DNA of 64,000 bases from NCBI GenBank assembly GCA_036245805.1, contig BTRK01000004.1, positions 22,320,001-22,384,000 on the forward strand. Reading direction: 5' to 3'. Positions within the stretch are counted from its first letter, which is position 1. Each line of letters starts with the position of its first letter. Shown here one piece after another: positions 1 to 14,980 of this stretch. The notes below the pieces were generated by a model that was given only the letters and a program-made list of their open reading frames with translations, was not told the origin of the DNA and did not search any database. The translations under genes and the position numbers were made by a program. This stretch comes from Pristionchus mayeri (taxonomy: Eukaryota > Nematoda > Chromadorea > Rhabditida > Neodiplogasteridae).

Positions 1-74
1 TTATGAGTTTGCTTATTTTATTGAAAGTGAGTTTGTTAATATATAACTCGGACTGAAAAGGATATACATTATAC

Positions 75-246
75 TGTGAGAATAGAATGCGTAGCAACGT
101 GGTGTACATGATAAACTTCTTAAAGTACTACAATATTCGCGGAACGGGAAAATATTTAGCCGTGAATATTTTCCCGTTCCCCGAATATTGTAGTACTTTA
201 AGAAGTTTATCATGTTCACCACGTTGCTACGCATTCTATTCTCACA
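75..246. repeat. 172-bp near-perfect hairpin (foldback/MITE-like)
   Basis: Two arms of about 82 nt are reverse complements with only scattered mismatches, separated by an 8-nt loop at about 157-164. The left arm starts TGTGAGAATAGAATGC and the right arm ends GCATTCTATTCTCACA. The hairpin ends only about 11 bp before recognisable ISCU coding sequence begins, so it most likely sits in an intron with its right edge supplying or bordering the polypyrimidine tract of that exon. No clear target-site duplication could be defined. It may be a non-autonomous foldback transposon, but it encodes nothing credible. Confidence 0.85.
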
Positions 247-256
247 ATATTATTCG

Positions 257-727
257 AAGGTGGATGATAATGGAAAGATCATCGATGCGAAGTTCAAGAC
301 ATTCGGATGCGGATCGGCCATCGCCTCTTCTTCTCTCGCTACTGAGTGGATCAATGGAAAGTCCATCGAGTATGTTGATTCAGTTGATCCTATTACCAAT
401 TTATTGAGTATCACTATAAAGTAGGCCTTCTCATCGTTTAGATATATTACACACGTTAATAAATATGTCTTCAGATGGGCGGAGACGGTGCAGAACAAGG
501 ACATTGCTAAGGAACTCTCGCTGCCTCCGGTCAAGCTCCATTGCTCCAGTCAGCATTCAGTTAATTTTATTCTTATATTTCTGGGTGTCATCGAATATTT
601 GAAAATGGAAAATATATATATTTTTAATATTTAGCGGCTAAGCATGATACTTTGAGTGCTGGCGCAGGATGCGATTCAGGCCGCTCTCAGTGACTACAAG
701 AAGAAGCAGTCGAAAAAGACCCAGTAA
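257..727 (+). CDS. iscu-1: ISCU iron-sulfur cluster assembly scaffold, 3' exons (5' end missing)
   Basis: This encodes the mitochondrial scaffold on which 2Fe-2S clusters are built with the cysteine desulfurase and frataxin. Three exons are readable: about 257-369 (KVDDNGKIIDAKFKTFGCGS, then AIASSSLATEWINGKSI), 475-548 (WAETVQNKDIAKELSLPPVK, then LHCS) and 657-727 (MLAQDAIQAALSDYKKKQ, then SKKTQ and TAA). Two of the three conserved cluster-ligand cysteines are visible, in FGCGSA and in the LPPVKLHC motif characteristic of ISCU. Introns are GT-AG; the second acceptor is the weaker TTTGAG. The N-terminal half, with the mitochondrial presequence and first ligand cysteine, is not found in 1-256, so the gene starts left of the window or beyond the hairpin. 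Product certainty is very high; the 5' exon boundary is not certain. Confidence 0.93.
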
Positions 728-842
728 GAGAACTAACATAGACAATTAGAAGACCCCCCCCCCTCCCCCCACTACGGGAGTACTGATTTGATTGTTACTT
801 GCAGAAGATTACAAATTGTGTTGAAATGATGTAAATAAATAC

Positions 843-1390
843 CTTCTTCTCATAGTTTCGTATTCCTCCAGTGTGCGAAAGAAGCATGCGAGTTGTGATC
901 TCAGTCGGATTGTTGTTGAACGTCTTCTTGGGGAAATCGGGCACGTATTTCTGAATTGACTAAGATGGTCGGAGTATATAGCTGGTGGTCACCTGAATAG
1001 GCTGGGACAAGTCCAGTTTCCCCTGGTCCACCAGAAGGGCCGCAACTGTTGAAGTGATCGGCTTGCTGATGCTTGCGATGCGCATCACGGTACTGTAGAT
1101 ATTGATTGAAGTACGGTAGTAGCTTAGACATACTTGGGAGTGCAAGGTGCGCCAGTCTCGATATCTGCGTATCCGAATCCATCCGAATACCGTACTCTTC
1201 CATCGACGGAGACGGCGACAGATAGACCAGGAATGCCCCTCTCTGCCATGTAACGACACACGGCGTCCTTCGCCTTCCTCTCCCGATCGATATCCTGCTT
1301 GGCGAGACTACAGTAGTCCGGATTGGTGTATCCGAATGCAGCTGCAGCAGGAAGGAGAGCGAGACTGGCTAGACGAGCAGAGAGACGCAT
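843..1390 (-). pseudogene. LACTB-like serine beta-lactamase-fold protein, truncated after the N-terminal third
   Basis: Three minus-strand exons are readable: 1390-1134 (hydrophobic start MRLSARLASLALLPAAAAFG, then AVSVDGRVRYSDGFGYADIE), 1092-993 (NTVMRIASISKPITSTVAAL, then LVDQGKLDLSQPIQ) and 950-843 (KYVPDFPKKTFNNNPTEITT, then RMLLSHTGGIRNYEKK). The nucleophile motif SxxK is present as SISK, and SHTGGIRNY is the hallmark of the LACTB family, mitochondrial or secreted penicillin-binding-protein-like enzymes. The frame runs into a GTATTT donor at 842 and the next sequence leftward is the ISCU 3' UTR and coding exon on the opposite strand. The Tyr-x-Asn and HxG catalytic elements and about two thirds of the usual length are missing. 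It could be a truncated pseudogene, or less likely a gene whose remaining exons lie beyond ISCU. Confidence 0.75.
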
Positions 1391-4236
<2,846 letters not shown>

Positions 4237-6687
4237 GAAGTGAGAGGAGTCTGCACTGCTCGAGTCTCTTCCCTCCCCAGTGCAGTCCCCCATTGATTAA
4301 CTTTTGAATTATGATCCATATTATTCCTATTTCGTACCACCTATTCTAAAACTTCTCGTATTCTATTGAACGTTCAGTGTACCGGTTGAAATGGAGTGAT
4401 AAACTGTAATGAAAATATGCTGTTCGGAAGACAGAGAGAAAGAGAGAGATGGAGGACTAACGTGTCCGAGGTTTAGACTTGGGTATCAATCCTAAATCGA
4501 TGTCAATCGTAGAGAGGGAGGCGTCTCTTATCTTCTCGATCCAAAGTGGAAATGACCAGTATCTTCCCATTTCCCACTGGTCATTCAGCCACTCATTCCT
4601 CCCTCCCATGGCTCCAATCTGCTTCCATTATTGATATCACTATCGTACCTCCTCCATCCTTTATTTTCTGTTTGGTCTCGGTGCATATCGTATCATACCT
4701 CCCCTTATCATTCCTTACCTCTCATTCATTACCTCTCTCACTTCTGTTTTCATCTTCCATCTGGCTCAAAGGTTTTTGGTCTCTGGAAAATTATTCCCTC
4801 TTGTTTGGTTGCTATTTTGAGTGTTCAAATAAGAATCATCGTTTGAACTTTCGATACTCTCCTGCTCACTCTGCACAAGGGGTCAACAAATTGTTGCAGT
4901 CCCATCCATTCAATTATTGAGATGCACACCCTATAATATCTTCAGACCAACCTCTTCATATCTCTTTAATATTTGTTATATTCGCATTTAATGTTGAATA
5001 ACTTCGTGGTAGGTATTCCTCTACCTCATTCTTCGATTCTCATTATTCATTCTTCGACCATTCATTCATTCATCTTAATACACAACCTTCTTCATTCGAG
5101 CTCTGTAGGCGGGAAGGAGGTTTGGCCGCTCTTTCGTTTCTCAGAAAGGTCGAGAGAGAGAGAGAGACTTGACGACCCTCTTCTTATCTTGCTTCGAGGG
5201 ATGGCACTCACTGGTACTGGTCAAGAGAAGGGGATTAGAGTGATGAATCTAATGAATTTATGATCCTACCACTCGTGGTGTTATCCTTCTCATGATACGG
5301 TAGTCACTTCCGATCATTCATTTCTCGCGTTCACATCCACCATTTTTGGTAATTCGCATCTCCATTTTCATGGCAGTTTCTGATTTATTCATGGCGAAAT
5401 TTGTGGACGGGAATAGGAATAACATAGATGTACTTCACAGTGAAGTGTGGGCTTCTCCCACTGATCTGATGAGGGTTCAAGAGATAAGAAGATCAGAGGA
5501 GAGTGAGAAGGAAGGGAAGAGAGGAGTGAGAGAGGGAGACACACTTCGAACTGTCTATTCCAGGTGCTGAGAAGTCACTGAAAATACTCTCTCCCACTCG
5601 TCGTCTAATATTCTGAGAATTCTCTATTTTTCGAACAACCATCTTTCCGAAGTATCTTGTGCATGCTGAATGTTGTTTGATTTATGAATCTTCCATCCCA
5701 AGACCTACTATCTAATCAAATTCAGTTTCTGATTTGGCTACGTCATAATTATTCTGTTGATTGAGTCTCGTCGATAAGATTCCATGTACTTCTTTATTTT
5801 CATCGCGAGCATTAGGAGGTCCACTCAGAATTGGAGAATCTCTCCTCTTCGATCGTTCATCCTCGATTTCATCTGTGTTGTCCATTCCAATTGACTCCAT
5901 TCCTCTTCCGATCCCATCCTTCTCCTTCCCTCATTGGCATCTCTTCCGGTACTCTCATATTCCTTCTCTTATCACTCCAGTAACCATCTTTTGTTCACTC
6001 AGCAATATTTTCCCATTCCCGTCTATTCGCCACGGACCTCAGTCTCACGCACGTTCTCTCTCTCTTTCATTGCCATCAGAGAGTCTATAAAAGGAGTCAT
6101 TCGAAATCCCCTCCTTCAATATCGCACAGTGGCATACTGTTGCATCGACAATTCGTGATGTGATGGACACGAATGATGGAAGTGATGGCCTCATCTATGT
6201 CTCATCGTGTTTTCCTCATTCTTATGGGTGACGATATCAGACGAAGAGGGTCATTGTCTCTCATTGACCACCCCTCCCTCATCCTCTGCATCTTCCTCCT
6301 CCTGCTTCTCCTCCCCTTCTCCTCCCCTTCTCCTCCCCTCCTCCTCCTCCTTTTTCTCCTCCTTCATTCGTCTCTTCCCTCAGTCACTCCTTCTCATAAG
6401 AAACTCCTCAATCGGCACATGGCATGTTTTTCAATGGTGATCCAAACGAATCAATGAATCAGTGATGAAACCTATGTAGTAAACACCTACCGTATCCCTC
6501 CCCCTCTCTCTCTCTCCAAACTCCGCCCGTTCTCTCCAGATCCTTTCCATGTGTTGGTCATTCTTTCGCTGTGCTCAGCACTTTCATCGACCTCGTCATT
6601 AAAGGGACCATTATCTCATTTATTTTCCTCCTCTGTAACAATACCTTACTACTCTCCTTAAATCGATTATCTATCAGGTAGATCAAA
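4237..6687. other. Long intergenic region, CT-rich, no supported gene
   Basis: About 2.4 kb lies between the alpha-5 gene and the F37C4.5-like gene. The + strand is strongly pyrimidine-biased, with TCTCCTCC and TTCATTC runs (for example 6270-6370). Open frames here, up to about 124 codons, are compositional artefacts rich in Ser, Leu and Pro without splice logic or family motifs. It may hold the 3' UTR of the upstream gene and promoter elements of the next one, but nothing specific is visible. Confidence 0.5.
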
Positions 6688-9600
6688 ATGAGCGGTGATT
6701 CGCTCTCTGGTTCATCCTCTCGAGTGTCTTCCCCCTCAGTTGGTGAGGAGGTGGTCACTTGGTTATCCTCCGAATCTCCTCCTCACACATTCTCAATCGA
6801 AGCTAGTGATCTACCCACCAAGTCAGTGGTCGTCTACTCGGATAGAGCAGAGGTGAGAAGGAGGAGAAGGAGGGGGGAGGGGTGGAGAGAAGGGGAGATG
6901 GACTAAGTGGTTGCAGGTGAAGCGAGTGGTGACAACTCGTCTTCCGAAGGGAACGAACGAGATAATTCTGCAGGTGGGAAGGGACTCGTGTCCTCTCTCT
7001 GTCCTATTATCTCCCTCTCCAAACTATTTCCTTACTCCCTATCGCTCGAGGCAGTAAAAATGTACTGTCATTCACCTATCGAGTAGACACATCCAATTTC
7101 CACTTGTAGCTCGATTCGAGATTCTGGAATGCAGAATTGCTGATTCTCCATTTCAGAATGTGTCGAATGTGATCGAGAGACAATCAGTGCGTGTGGATGC
7201 TCAAGGAGTACTCATTCAAGAAGTACAGTATCAGGAGATCCCTTTGGATACGATAACTGAGACGGAGAAGGTGGGCCATCGATCACTCACTCATTACGGT
7301 AATGAGGAGACTCCGCCCCCTTTCGATGCCGTCGCTTATCAAAAGAAAGAGAGGGAAGTCAACAATGAATGGAGTAATCTCTGGAGTCTCTCCATCGAGT
7401 ACAGTCTCTAATGGGGGAATCCTCTGCAGGCATGGGGTGATCGAGAGAGAGAAAGAGGATTCTGAGAAGATTACATTGTTTATCACCAAGTGTCAATGAA
7501 ATAGTGATCTGTGAAGGCAGAGTTGAAACTGCAGGAGACCCTTATCTGGAGAGGTTGCGTGCAAAAGAGAATGGGTGCAGAGAAACCCCCGATGATGAAA
7601 AGTGATTGGAGAGAGGAGAGGGGATGGAGAAGGAAGGAAGGAAAGAAGAGGAAGGAAATGATTGAAGGTGCGAGCATTGGAGAAGGAACAGGCGGAATTG
7701 GAGATGCAGAGAGCAGCCATCGATGATGAAATGACGTCATTGAGGAAGAGAATCGAAGTGATGGATGGAGTTGCTGCCCAGGTGGGAAGATGAGGAAGAG
7801 GGAGAGGGAGAATATGGGGGTATTCTGAATGATTACTGTGGATATTAGAATGGGGGATGGATATTGCAGAGTTTGACTGGGATGAAATGGGAGAAGTTGC
7901 AGATCGCCTCTGGTCCTCCTTCTCCCACTTCTCCCTTCTCTCAATCATCCAATCCTCCTCTTGGTACTCATGCCAGAAGGGCTTCTCTCTCCACCATCGT
8001 CCCTCCTCCTCAAGTAGGTCAGAAAGAGAGAGATCATCGATCAATGCATCACTCCAGCTCTCTCCTTCCTCCTCCTCTCTCGGATTTCTCGTTAACGATG
8101 ATGCTCTGACCAATCTGATCAAGTTCCTCAACTTTTACGGTATTCCTCACTAATAAGCAGAATCTTAATCTGCGTGATCAGGGGATTCCGTCGGTCAGAT
8201 GAGAAAGGAAATGAGAGCAAAGCAGAAGGAAGGAGAGAGATTATCCGAGCAGATCGAGGGATTGGAGAGGAAGATCAGCCAACTACGATGTGGATACGAG
8301 TACGATAGTGTGAAGAGGTGCGGTAGTATCGAGAGAGGATCAATCGATATTCTTTCTCAGGAACATCTCCATCATCGTGGAGAGTGATGCAGAGAGAGAC
8401 GTGGAGCTGTTCGTGACCTACCAAGTATACTGTGCCAGCTGGAAGCCAACCTACGACATTCGAGCATCTACCGCATCGGAGACTGACCAACCATCTGCAG
8501 TTACGGTAGGCATCAATGGAGTGTCGATGACTGATTCTGTCTTTCAGTTGTGTTACTATGGACTGGTGGAGCAGAACACGGGAGACACATGGAAGGAGTG
8601 CGAGTTGATTCTGTCTACTGCTACTCCTTCTCTCGCGGGATGTGCACCTCCCCTCCCTACACTAGCTGCTTCCCTCCAGAAGAATAACTAGTGAGTGGGG
8701 GAGAAAGAGGGAGAGAGAGAGAGAAAGGAGTCTCCCATTCAGTCAACGACAACGCCACGGATCTTCCCGTCGCAAGCAGCCTCTCTCTGCTGCTTCCGAG
8801 GAAGATATGGGATTCGGAAGCTTCGATTATAATGAAGTGAGAAGAAAGGGAAGAAGAAAGGGAGATTAGAGGGAGAGACCATCGTCATCCATCTCATTTA
8901 GATGGTCGATGCAGCAGCAATGCATCGATTGAATCTCCTGAGCAGCGAGGAGAATTCCACTGCCACCCCCGTGAGTAGAGGGGGAGGGGGGGGGAGGGCG
9001 GAGGGAGAGAGAGGGAGGAGGAAGAGGGGAGGGGAGGCGGAGGAAGAAGGACAGCCTTCAGATGCGTCATCAGGACAACGTCGCGTGTACATGTTTCTCC
9101 GTTCCTCGTGCAGTAACAGTGCCATCGAATGGGATCGAGCACAAAGTACTCGTGGCACAGGTAAGGAATGAGTAGTCTTCCCCTCTCCTCTCTCCGTTCA
9201 GATCGAATTGGCGTGTGCCTTCTTCCACGAGACGGTCCCTTCCAAGTGTTCATCTGCCTTTCTCTCTGCTCTCATCACGAATACCTCCTCCCTCCCCATC
9301 CTCCCTGCTGCTGCTTCAGTCTATGTGAACAACAGCTTCGTGTCCAAGGTATATCAATCCCCCCCTCTCTCATCTACTCTTCCCCTCTTCAGACAATGTT
9401 GAGTGGAGTAGCACCAGGAGAGGAATTCAGATGCACTCTCGGAGTTGATCCTGCTGTGAAGGTCGAGTACAAGACTCCACTGAGAGCTCACGAACAGGTG
9501 GGGGAGAGAGAAGGGAGGGGAGGGAGAGAAGGGAGATGATTCAGGTTGGATTCGTATCGAAGAGCACTCTTCTCACTCACGAACAAATGGTTTCACTCAG

Positions 9601-9937
9601 AAACGCGAAGGTGAGGGAAAGAGAGATGGAGATAATCATATTGAATATTCTTCCAGGTCGGCAGTGCAGTGCAGATCACCGTTCGCGAGCAGATTCCGAA
9701 AGCAGTGGATGACAAGATCAAGGTTTGATCTACCCTACGAAGGAATCGATCGCTAATCTACAGGTGAATCTCCTATCTCCTGAAGTGAAGAAGGGAGGAG
9801 AAGCACGACTGAACAGAGAGCACAATCTGGAGTGGACTACCGTACTCGCACCGGGTCAACAGAAGGATCTACTCATCAAGTATACGGTAGAATATCCACT
9901 CAATGAAACAGTCGCATATCGAACAATGCATGGCTGA
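6688..9937 (+). CDS. F37C4.5/DUF4139-type protein (DUF4140-coiled coil-DUF4139)
   Basis: The function is unknown; the family (Pfam DUF4140 plus DUF4139) is found from bacteria to nematodes. The N-terminal part has exons 6688-6852, 6917-6973 and 7157-7270 (LPTKSVVVYSDRAEV, KRVVTTRLPKGTNEIILQ, NVSNVIERQSVRV). A coiled-coil exon ends at 7781. Next come 7870-8013, 8058-8139 (NDDALTNLIKFLNFY) and 8182-8317 (ERKISQLRCGYEYDSVKR). The DUF4139 beta region follows at 8361-8505, 8548-8690 (CYYGLVEQNTGDTWKECEL), 8743-8836, 8902-8970, 9074-9160, 9202-9348, 9393-9497 (PGEEFRCTLGVDPAVKVEYK), 9545-9610, 9657-9722 and 9764-9937. Phases agree from 7870 to the stop. Between 7271 and about 7670 the exon structure is unresolved. 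The protein is probably cytosolic, with no signal peptide. The family assignment is confident. Confidence 0.88.
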
Positions 9938-10657
9938 AGAGATCAATGAAGAGTAGAGAGATTACTGTAACTGATCGATCGACTGTGTCTTAGTTCGCTT
10001 ATGAAGCCTATGTATTGTCTATTCATATCTGTTCATAGTGATCATACACAAAGTGTAACACGTTTTTAGTGTTCGTATTTATGTGCTAGATATGATAATC
10101 TATAATTGAACTTTCACTCATCTCGATGTCAACGAGGAATGACAAATATAGGATAGCATCTATTCATTCTTATCCCCATCTCTACTTGTAATTGAATACT
10201 TGTGAATAAAGTGACCTTGAAGTATTCATCGTTTCCCGAAGATGTCATCTTTTTATCTAAACGGAGGAAGAAACGTGACTATCAACAAATGAAGAGATTA
10301 TAAATTGCCATCGTGGCATTCCCGAATGTCGGAAGGAAGAAAGAATTGCTGGTATACACATTCATCGATTAAGATGAGAACTCATACACATTTTAGAGAA
10401 TATTCTAGAATTAGTTTTCTTTCTCATACGACACCACCTACGGCATGGTGACGATTTGCATTCGAAGGAAAGATCTCCATCCAATTATCCAAGTCCTTCT
10501 AGATTAGTGAATACTTTGATTGAGATTTATTTTTATTCCACCTCATATTTCACAATTATGGGCAAGTTTAGAAAGCGATAATTATGCATGAATGAGAGAG
10601 CGGGTTATAGAAGAGTGCGAAAGAACAGAGAGTGCACAAGATCGTTGCTGAGATCTC
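9938..10657. other. Intergenic region between convergent genes
   Basis: This contains the 3' ends of two convergent genes. AT-rich sequence with AATAAAGTGACC at about 10204 could be the polyadenylation signal of the upstream + strand gene. No coding exon is recognisable. Confidence 0.5.
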
Positions 10658-12129
10658 TACACATTCTGTTCCTTTGTGATTTGGGTCACTGGATTATCGA
10701 TTAGTTTGAGCTCGTCCAATTCCTTCTTCCTCATACTTCTGCACACATCAGTGACCATTCGAGTAGGACTCGTCTGTGAACAGAAGGGAGGATAAGAGGG
10801 AGAGAGAGAGAGAGGGAGAGAGAGGTAGAGGGGAGCGGGGCGGGGGGGGGGGGGGGGAGGAGAGGAGGAGGGAGGGGACTGACCTTGTATCGATGAGCGA
10901 ATACGGAGATGATGAGACAGACGAAGAAGGAGTGAGTATTGTGGAAGAGGAGACAGAGGATCGAGAGATCTGAGAAGGGGTTGCGGTAGGAGGGGGATCG
11001 ATAACTGACCGTGATTGAAGGAGGAGAGAAAACAACCGAAGAAGAGAGCAGCAGCAGGGAGAAAGAAGGAGAAGACGGGGAGGAATATCTGGAGGGAAAT
11101 TGTATGAGGAATGGGAGAGTCACTCTCACCTCAAGGAAGAGAGCACAGCAGAGAAGATCGATGCTTCTGAAAGGAGATCATCCATTATTGATTCTCCCCT
11201 CTGCCCACTGTCTGGATGAGATGGATGATGAGTCCTTCTGATGAGAGATCGATCGATGCATCCTCCAGTATAGTTTGATCACGAATGAAAGGAGAAGAGA
11301 GATGGAGAGGGCGAGGGCTGCAATCTCTTCCCCTCTCAATCTCAGATGCAGAATCACCTGTGATGATTGCCTTGAGGAAGGGAGTGAGTCTGAGGACGAT
11401 GGAGAGAGGATACGATTTCAGCCACGAGGGTTCATTCTCTGTCTAGAAAACGAATGGAAGGGGAGGGGAACACTACTGACCCTCTGATCTCTCGCTGAAT
11501 CGAGTGCACAATAGAAGAGAGGAAGGAAGAAGTACATGGAGAGATGGAGGTACGTCAGAGTGGTCAGACGCCATTTATCGAATCGGAGAGAAGAAGTGGA
11601 AGGGAGCAGATGCTGAGGAATGAGGATGAGAGGAGAGGAGAGGAGTACCTGATATCGAGAGAGGACCATCGAGAAGTAGATGATGCCGATTGTAATGAGG
11701 AGGAAGAAGAGAATGCACTGAGAGATAAGATGAGAGTGAAGGAGAAGGAGGGAATACCATGCAGAGAGGAGCACTCATGAAGGAGGGAAGGATGGAGAAG
11801 GGAGAATAGAGGATGAATTTGTCACGAATCAGAATCACCGCTCCCGCACTCCAGAAGGAATCAGTGAGCACGAGAACTATCTGGAAGAGGAAGATCGATC
11901 ATTCCATCGAGGGAAGAGAATAACCATGAGAAGGATGTAGTGGTTGCGATGGGTGTCATTGTATCCGGCAGAGTCACGATAGAACCAGATGATGAGGGAG
12001 AGATTGAAGAGGAAGTAGAGAGGACCTGAAGGGAGGAAGGATGCCATTCAGAAGAGAGTCACTCTTACCCGTCACGTAGTTAGTGTACGTCACGAGCTTC
12101 TCAGCTGCAGAAGAGATAGGGGAAGGCAT
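10658..12129 (-). CDS. Multi-pass membrane protein, possibly a 7TM chemoreceptor-like protein
   Basis: I do not recognise the family. Reading leftward, exons encode a start MPSPISSAAEKLVTYTNYVT (from 12129), PLYFLFNLSLIIWFYRDSAG, NHYILLMIVLVLTDSFWSAG, ISQCILFFLLITIGIIYFSM, FDKWRLTTLTYLHLSMYFFL, EEIAALALSISLLLSFVIKL and FFVCLIISVFAHRYK, then a charged C-terminus MRKKELDELKLIDNPVTQIT ending with a stop at 10658-10660. That is at least six, plausibly seven, hydrophobic spans with short polar loops. No signal peptide precedes the first span. This layout fits the large nematode serpentine-receptor superfamily, but no diagnostic motif was seen, so this is only a guess. Introns are purine-rich on the + strand, and some internal junctions were not resolved. 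Confidence 0.55.
10830..10862. repeat. Poly-G/purine low-complexity tract inside an intron
   Basis: A long purine-only stretch on the + strand with an uninterrupted run of more than a dozen G lies in an intron of the membrane-protein gene. Similar G-runs occur near 17030, 34400, 45085, 61885 and 62675. Such runs are prone to assembly length error. Confidence 0.7.
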
Positions 12130-13032
12130 CTGAATGGGAGAAGATTGAAATGGAGAAGAGGATGCGGAAGGGGTGAAGAGTTGCAGATGACTGGAGACAC
12201 GATTGTTAGTAGAGGGGACGGTAGTCGATTCACGGGGGGGGGGAACTGGATGGAAGCTAATTTGGGGAGGGAATAACAGGTGCCGTACAGTGATCATCTA
12301 ATGGCTTTTCAAGACGCTCCTCCCTCGGGGATTATTTAATGAGGACTCTTTTTTTGTGTGAAAACATCAAAATATCCACATTCAAAGACTACTACTTTTT
12401 TCACATCTAATAAAGCCCTCTGGGACATCTTGCTATCTTGCCATACCTAAGACATCTTGGTGGTTATGGGATTTCGGAACAGCCTCAGAAATTATTTCTC
12501 CTCTCTGTGAGCCCACGAATTTTATGAAAACGTATAAGTTCATAGATTTTTCTCCTCTTTTCGGTCTCGCAGTGTGTCGATCAGAAACTGCAAGATGTCC
12601 TCTATCGGCCTTTCCTCGTCCTTCTGCACATTATTCACTGGTCACTCTTCTCTCAGTGACTGTTCCGTTGCCATTGACAACGATGTCGACTGAGGGCGAG
12701 TCCCTTCCCAATTGCCCCCCCCCCCCTCCCTTGACCACTCTCCCCTCTCCCTCCCTTCTCCCTCTCTGGAAGAATGGCTCATCTGGGTGCAATCTACCAC
12801 TTCTCTGGTGATGTTTCCACAATGAAAATAGTGTGAGTAGTACTCACTGTGATCTTATCATTATCTCAACTTTCCACGAAAAGACAAGGGTTTGCAATTG
12901 AAAAAACTTTATTGTAGTCACACGATGTTTTCATGAGTACAATTATCATATTGAGAGAGGAAAATATTCAGAATTCGTCTGGAGAAGTCGACAACTTTTG
13001 GAATTGGAGGGACGAAGAAAGAAACCTCAGAA
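12130..13032. other. Intergenic region between divergent genes
   Basis: This is the probable shared upstream region of the minus-strand membrane protein and the plus-strand mks-1 gene. It contains an A/T-rich block (12340-12400) and a G/C-mononucleotide tract at about 12717-12727. The reading frames are not convincing as exons. Confidence 0.45.
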
Positions 13033-14980
13033 ATGAGTGAGATGGAGATGGAAGAGAGGATGGAGAGAACTGTGACCTGGGGCGAGAGAATCGAATGTCC
13101 AGTAAGTGAAGAGAATCTATCGCCTTCGAATTACTGAGAATTGTAGTGGAAGAGAGGAGAAGGATCATCCTCATCCAGTAGGATATTCACTTACTCCAGT
13201 GGAGAGAAATTGCCTTCCTTCATCACGGTTCGTCTTCGAAGGGAAGAGACAAGGGGGGAACTTCAATTGCAGAATCAAGAACTTCTTCTCTCAACAGCAG
13301 ATCCCGATCATAGAAGGAACTCCACCAATCCCAATCTGGGTTCGCATCGGAACAAGAAAGTCTCGCCTTTCGAGTGAGTATCGAAAAGAGAAGGGAAGAC
13401 TTTAATTCAAGTGCAGAGTCTGGTCTCGTTCCAATCCGATCATCGATCGACCAATGGCCATCGATAGAAGGAAACTAGTCAGTTGCAATCGATCCACTAT
13501 GTACATCATGGCTTATTTGGGACCCGCCGATCGAAAGTTAGAAAAAGTTTCTTAGCTGACACTGAGGAGTGATTGTAGTGAGGGATATGATGAGGAAGAG
13601 GACGAGTTCGTAGTCTGTCGTCTCACTCTCTTCGAGACGGGCAAATTACTCGTGGAACCGAGAATCGGAGATAGAGGTCAGTCTCCATCTCTATTACTCC
13701 ACGTCGTCACTTGTTTAGATTCGGTTATCAAACTGAATTCGATACATGGCCAGTTTCGAGCTCACGTTCGGATTGAGGAGAATGGGGTGGTTAGAGAAGG
13801 AGAAGGAAGGAGGAGAAGCAGTCTCGAAGAGAGGATCTTCGATGAGGTATGGGAAAACAACAAAGATTATCGGATCATCGAGTTAGTGTTTTCCCTGGAG
13901 AAAATAATCTTTTCTCTCCATCTAAGTCGTGTTTCATAGGAATTCACAATGGCTCTGAACGAAGCTCGAATTCCCGATGAGAAGACACTGGAAATGAGCT
14001 ATCGAGTGACAATGAGTGAGTGAAGAGAAGAAGAAGAAGAAGAAGGAGGAGGAGGAGGAGACATTCAGATCAAGCGAGTCAATTCGAGTTTGATGGAATC
14101 TACGTCGAATATTCTATTGATCCATCTTCTAATTTCGAGTTGCTGAAGGATGAGAAGAAGAATGGAAGAACGATGCAGTGCTTCTGCAGAGAAAATGAAA
14201 AGGTTCACCGCTTGGAATTTAAGTGTTATCATTGATCAATTTAGCACGAGCGAGTGTTCCACCTGGATCATTCGATCGAGTTCACTCTGCTCCTTCGTCC
14301 CTCTTCCCTCTCTCTCCCTTTCCACTCCCCTCGAATCAGACTGAGAGTTGTCTCTCGAGATGCATGGGGCAGACACTACACTGCAGGATATGGCACACTC
14401 GCTCTCCCCATGAGACCCACCAAGTGAGGAAGAACACATTGTTGATCGTCGCCACCCGATATCCTTCCATGTCTTGCAGTGTCTCTCATCTCTCAGTCGA
14501 CTGTTGGCGTGTCTCTCATCCCTCTGACAGTCGATCGACAATCAGGGAATTCTTCGTAGGCAATTCGAGAGATCTCGATGACTTCTTCTCTGTCGACTAC
14601 GAGGTTCCTCTGATTCCCTTCCCCTCGATCCTCTCCTTTCTAGGATCCCCTCTCTCGAGTTGGTCTCACTACTCAATCGAGTGGTCGAATTGATTTCCTT
14701 CTCTCCTCCTCATGGCAATCTGGTCGATTCGTAGTAGATGAGAGAAGTCTGGGCAAAGTTCGATTCGGGGAGAAAATGCAGAAGATCGGGTTAGAATGGA
14801 GGTTTTCTCCCTTCTTCACCACTTTCATTCAGTATTGACTTCTCCCTTCATTGGCGAATAATGAAGGCGTTGATGGAATTCGATGAGGCGAGGAGGGAAT
14901 TACTAAGGGTGCGAACAATCTCCAATCGACATCTCACTCCACTCATTACGAAATTAATGCAAATCCACTTTTTGCATTGA
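13033..14980 (+). CDS. mks-1: MKS1, B9-domain protein of the ciliary transition zone
   Basis: In animals MKS1 works with B9D1 and B9D2 in the MKS module gating the ciliary base. Exon 1 (13033-13101) gives TVTWGERIECP, like the VTWQEK motif of vertebrate MKS1. Exon 13147-13373 carries RIFTYSSGEKLPSF; 13417-13536 carries TMYIMAYLGPADR; 13579-13676, 13719-13885 and 13940-14015 cover the region before B9. The B9 domain runs from about 14069: FEFDGIYVEYSID, WGRHYTAGYGTLALPM, TIREFFVGNSRDLDDFF, LSRVGLTTQSSGRIDF. The last exon (14833-14980) encodes ALMEFDEARRELLRVR, matching the C-terminal helix of MKS1. An upstream CCTCAGAA next to the ATG suits trans-splicing. Junctions between about 14245 and 14760 are only partly resolved, but motif order and spacing make the identity strong. 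Confidence 0.88.

Noticed and set aside
4546..6457. Several Ser/Leu-rich + strand ORFs suggesting secreted or membrane proteins
   Set aside because: They track the CT-rich composition, overlap in different frames, and have no splice or family support.
7483..8131. Long minus-strand frames (153 and 212 codons)
   Set aside because: They are antisense shadows of the coiled-coil and linker exons of the F37C4.5-like gene; composition is Ser/Pro/Leu with no motif.
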